NCBI GenBank assembly: GCA_027024305.1
Contig: JALVSO010000051.1
Span: 1-11,354, forward strand
Reading direction: 5' to 3'
Length of the DNA stretch: 11,354 nt
DNA from: Candidatus Parcubacteria bacterium
GTDB lineage: Bacteria; Patescibacteriota; Minisyncoccia; Phycocordibacterales; GCA-2747955
Below, one piece after another: positions 11,326 to 11,354 of this stretch; within the stretch, counting starts at the first letter, position 1; each line of letters opens with the position of its first letter. Made by a program: the position numbers and the translations under genes. The notes beneath the pieces are model-generated. The model ran no database searches. It was not told where the DNA came from and was given only the letters and a program-made list of their open reading frames with translations.

Positions 11326-11354
11326 AAAATAACAAAAAGAAGGGCTAAAAGATG

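Noticed and set aside
11352..11354. ATG at the right edge as the start of a further gene
   Set aside because: Only the start codon would be visible and no clear -10 or Shine-Dalgarno site precedes it.

Overview
The window is an AT-rich bacterial replication-origin neighbourhood with an altered genetic code. Fifteen in-frame TGA codons in five genes read best as tryptophan. The three in DnaA fall on the domain I tryptophans conserved from E. coli to B. subtilis. Every gene with a visible end stops at TAA or TAG. The host therefore uses UGA=Trp (a table 4-like code), not the UGA=Gly code known from Gracilibacteria/Absconditabacteria. DUF4143-type AAA ATPases, a TrmB-like regulator, very low GC and near-absent Shine-Dalgarno sites suggest a Patescibacteria (CPR)-like bacterium. 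That placement is an inference, and Mollicutes-like lineages remain possible.

Layout. Positions 1-310 hold the 3' end of an unknown plus-strand gene and the dnaN terminator. dnaN (311-1420, minus) is followed by a purine-rich stretch with DnaA-box-like repeats. Next comes a higher-GC hypothetical gene (1906-2604, minus) with its own promoter, Shine-Dalgarno site and terminator. A hairpin-rich spacer leads to a DUF4143 ATPase gene (3118-4272, minus), which opens fully only when TGA is read as Trp. After about 590 bases of palindromes and a MITE-like element comes dnaA (4859-6244, minus). dnaA and rpmH (6408-6569, plus) diverge from an intergenic region with two opposed DnaA boxes, the likely oriC.

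To the right are a kynurenine formamidase-like cyclase (6695-7228, minus), a short GNAT acetyltransferase gene or remnant (7415-7732, plus) and a 530-base repeat zone. These are followed by a TrmB-like regulator (8263-9012, minus), a second higher-GC orphan cassette (9255-9713, plus), a second DUF4143 ATPase (9967-11103, minus) and a hairpin-rich right edge.

The core replication genes dnaA and dnaN are normally adjacent but here lie 3.4 kb apart, separated by accessory cassettes. The native genes mostly have a -10 box 6-10 bases before the ATG (leaderless style) and use UGA for Trp. The two orphan cassettes have Shine-Dalgarno sites and use only UGG. The intergenic DNA is full of short perfect palindromes. 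They form at least three families with a fixed core and outer stems that vary while staying paired. Each ATPase gene is bracketed by two members of one family.
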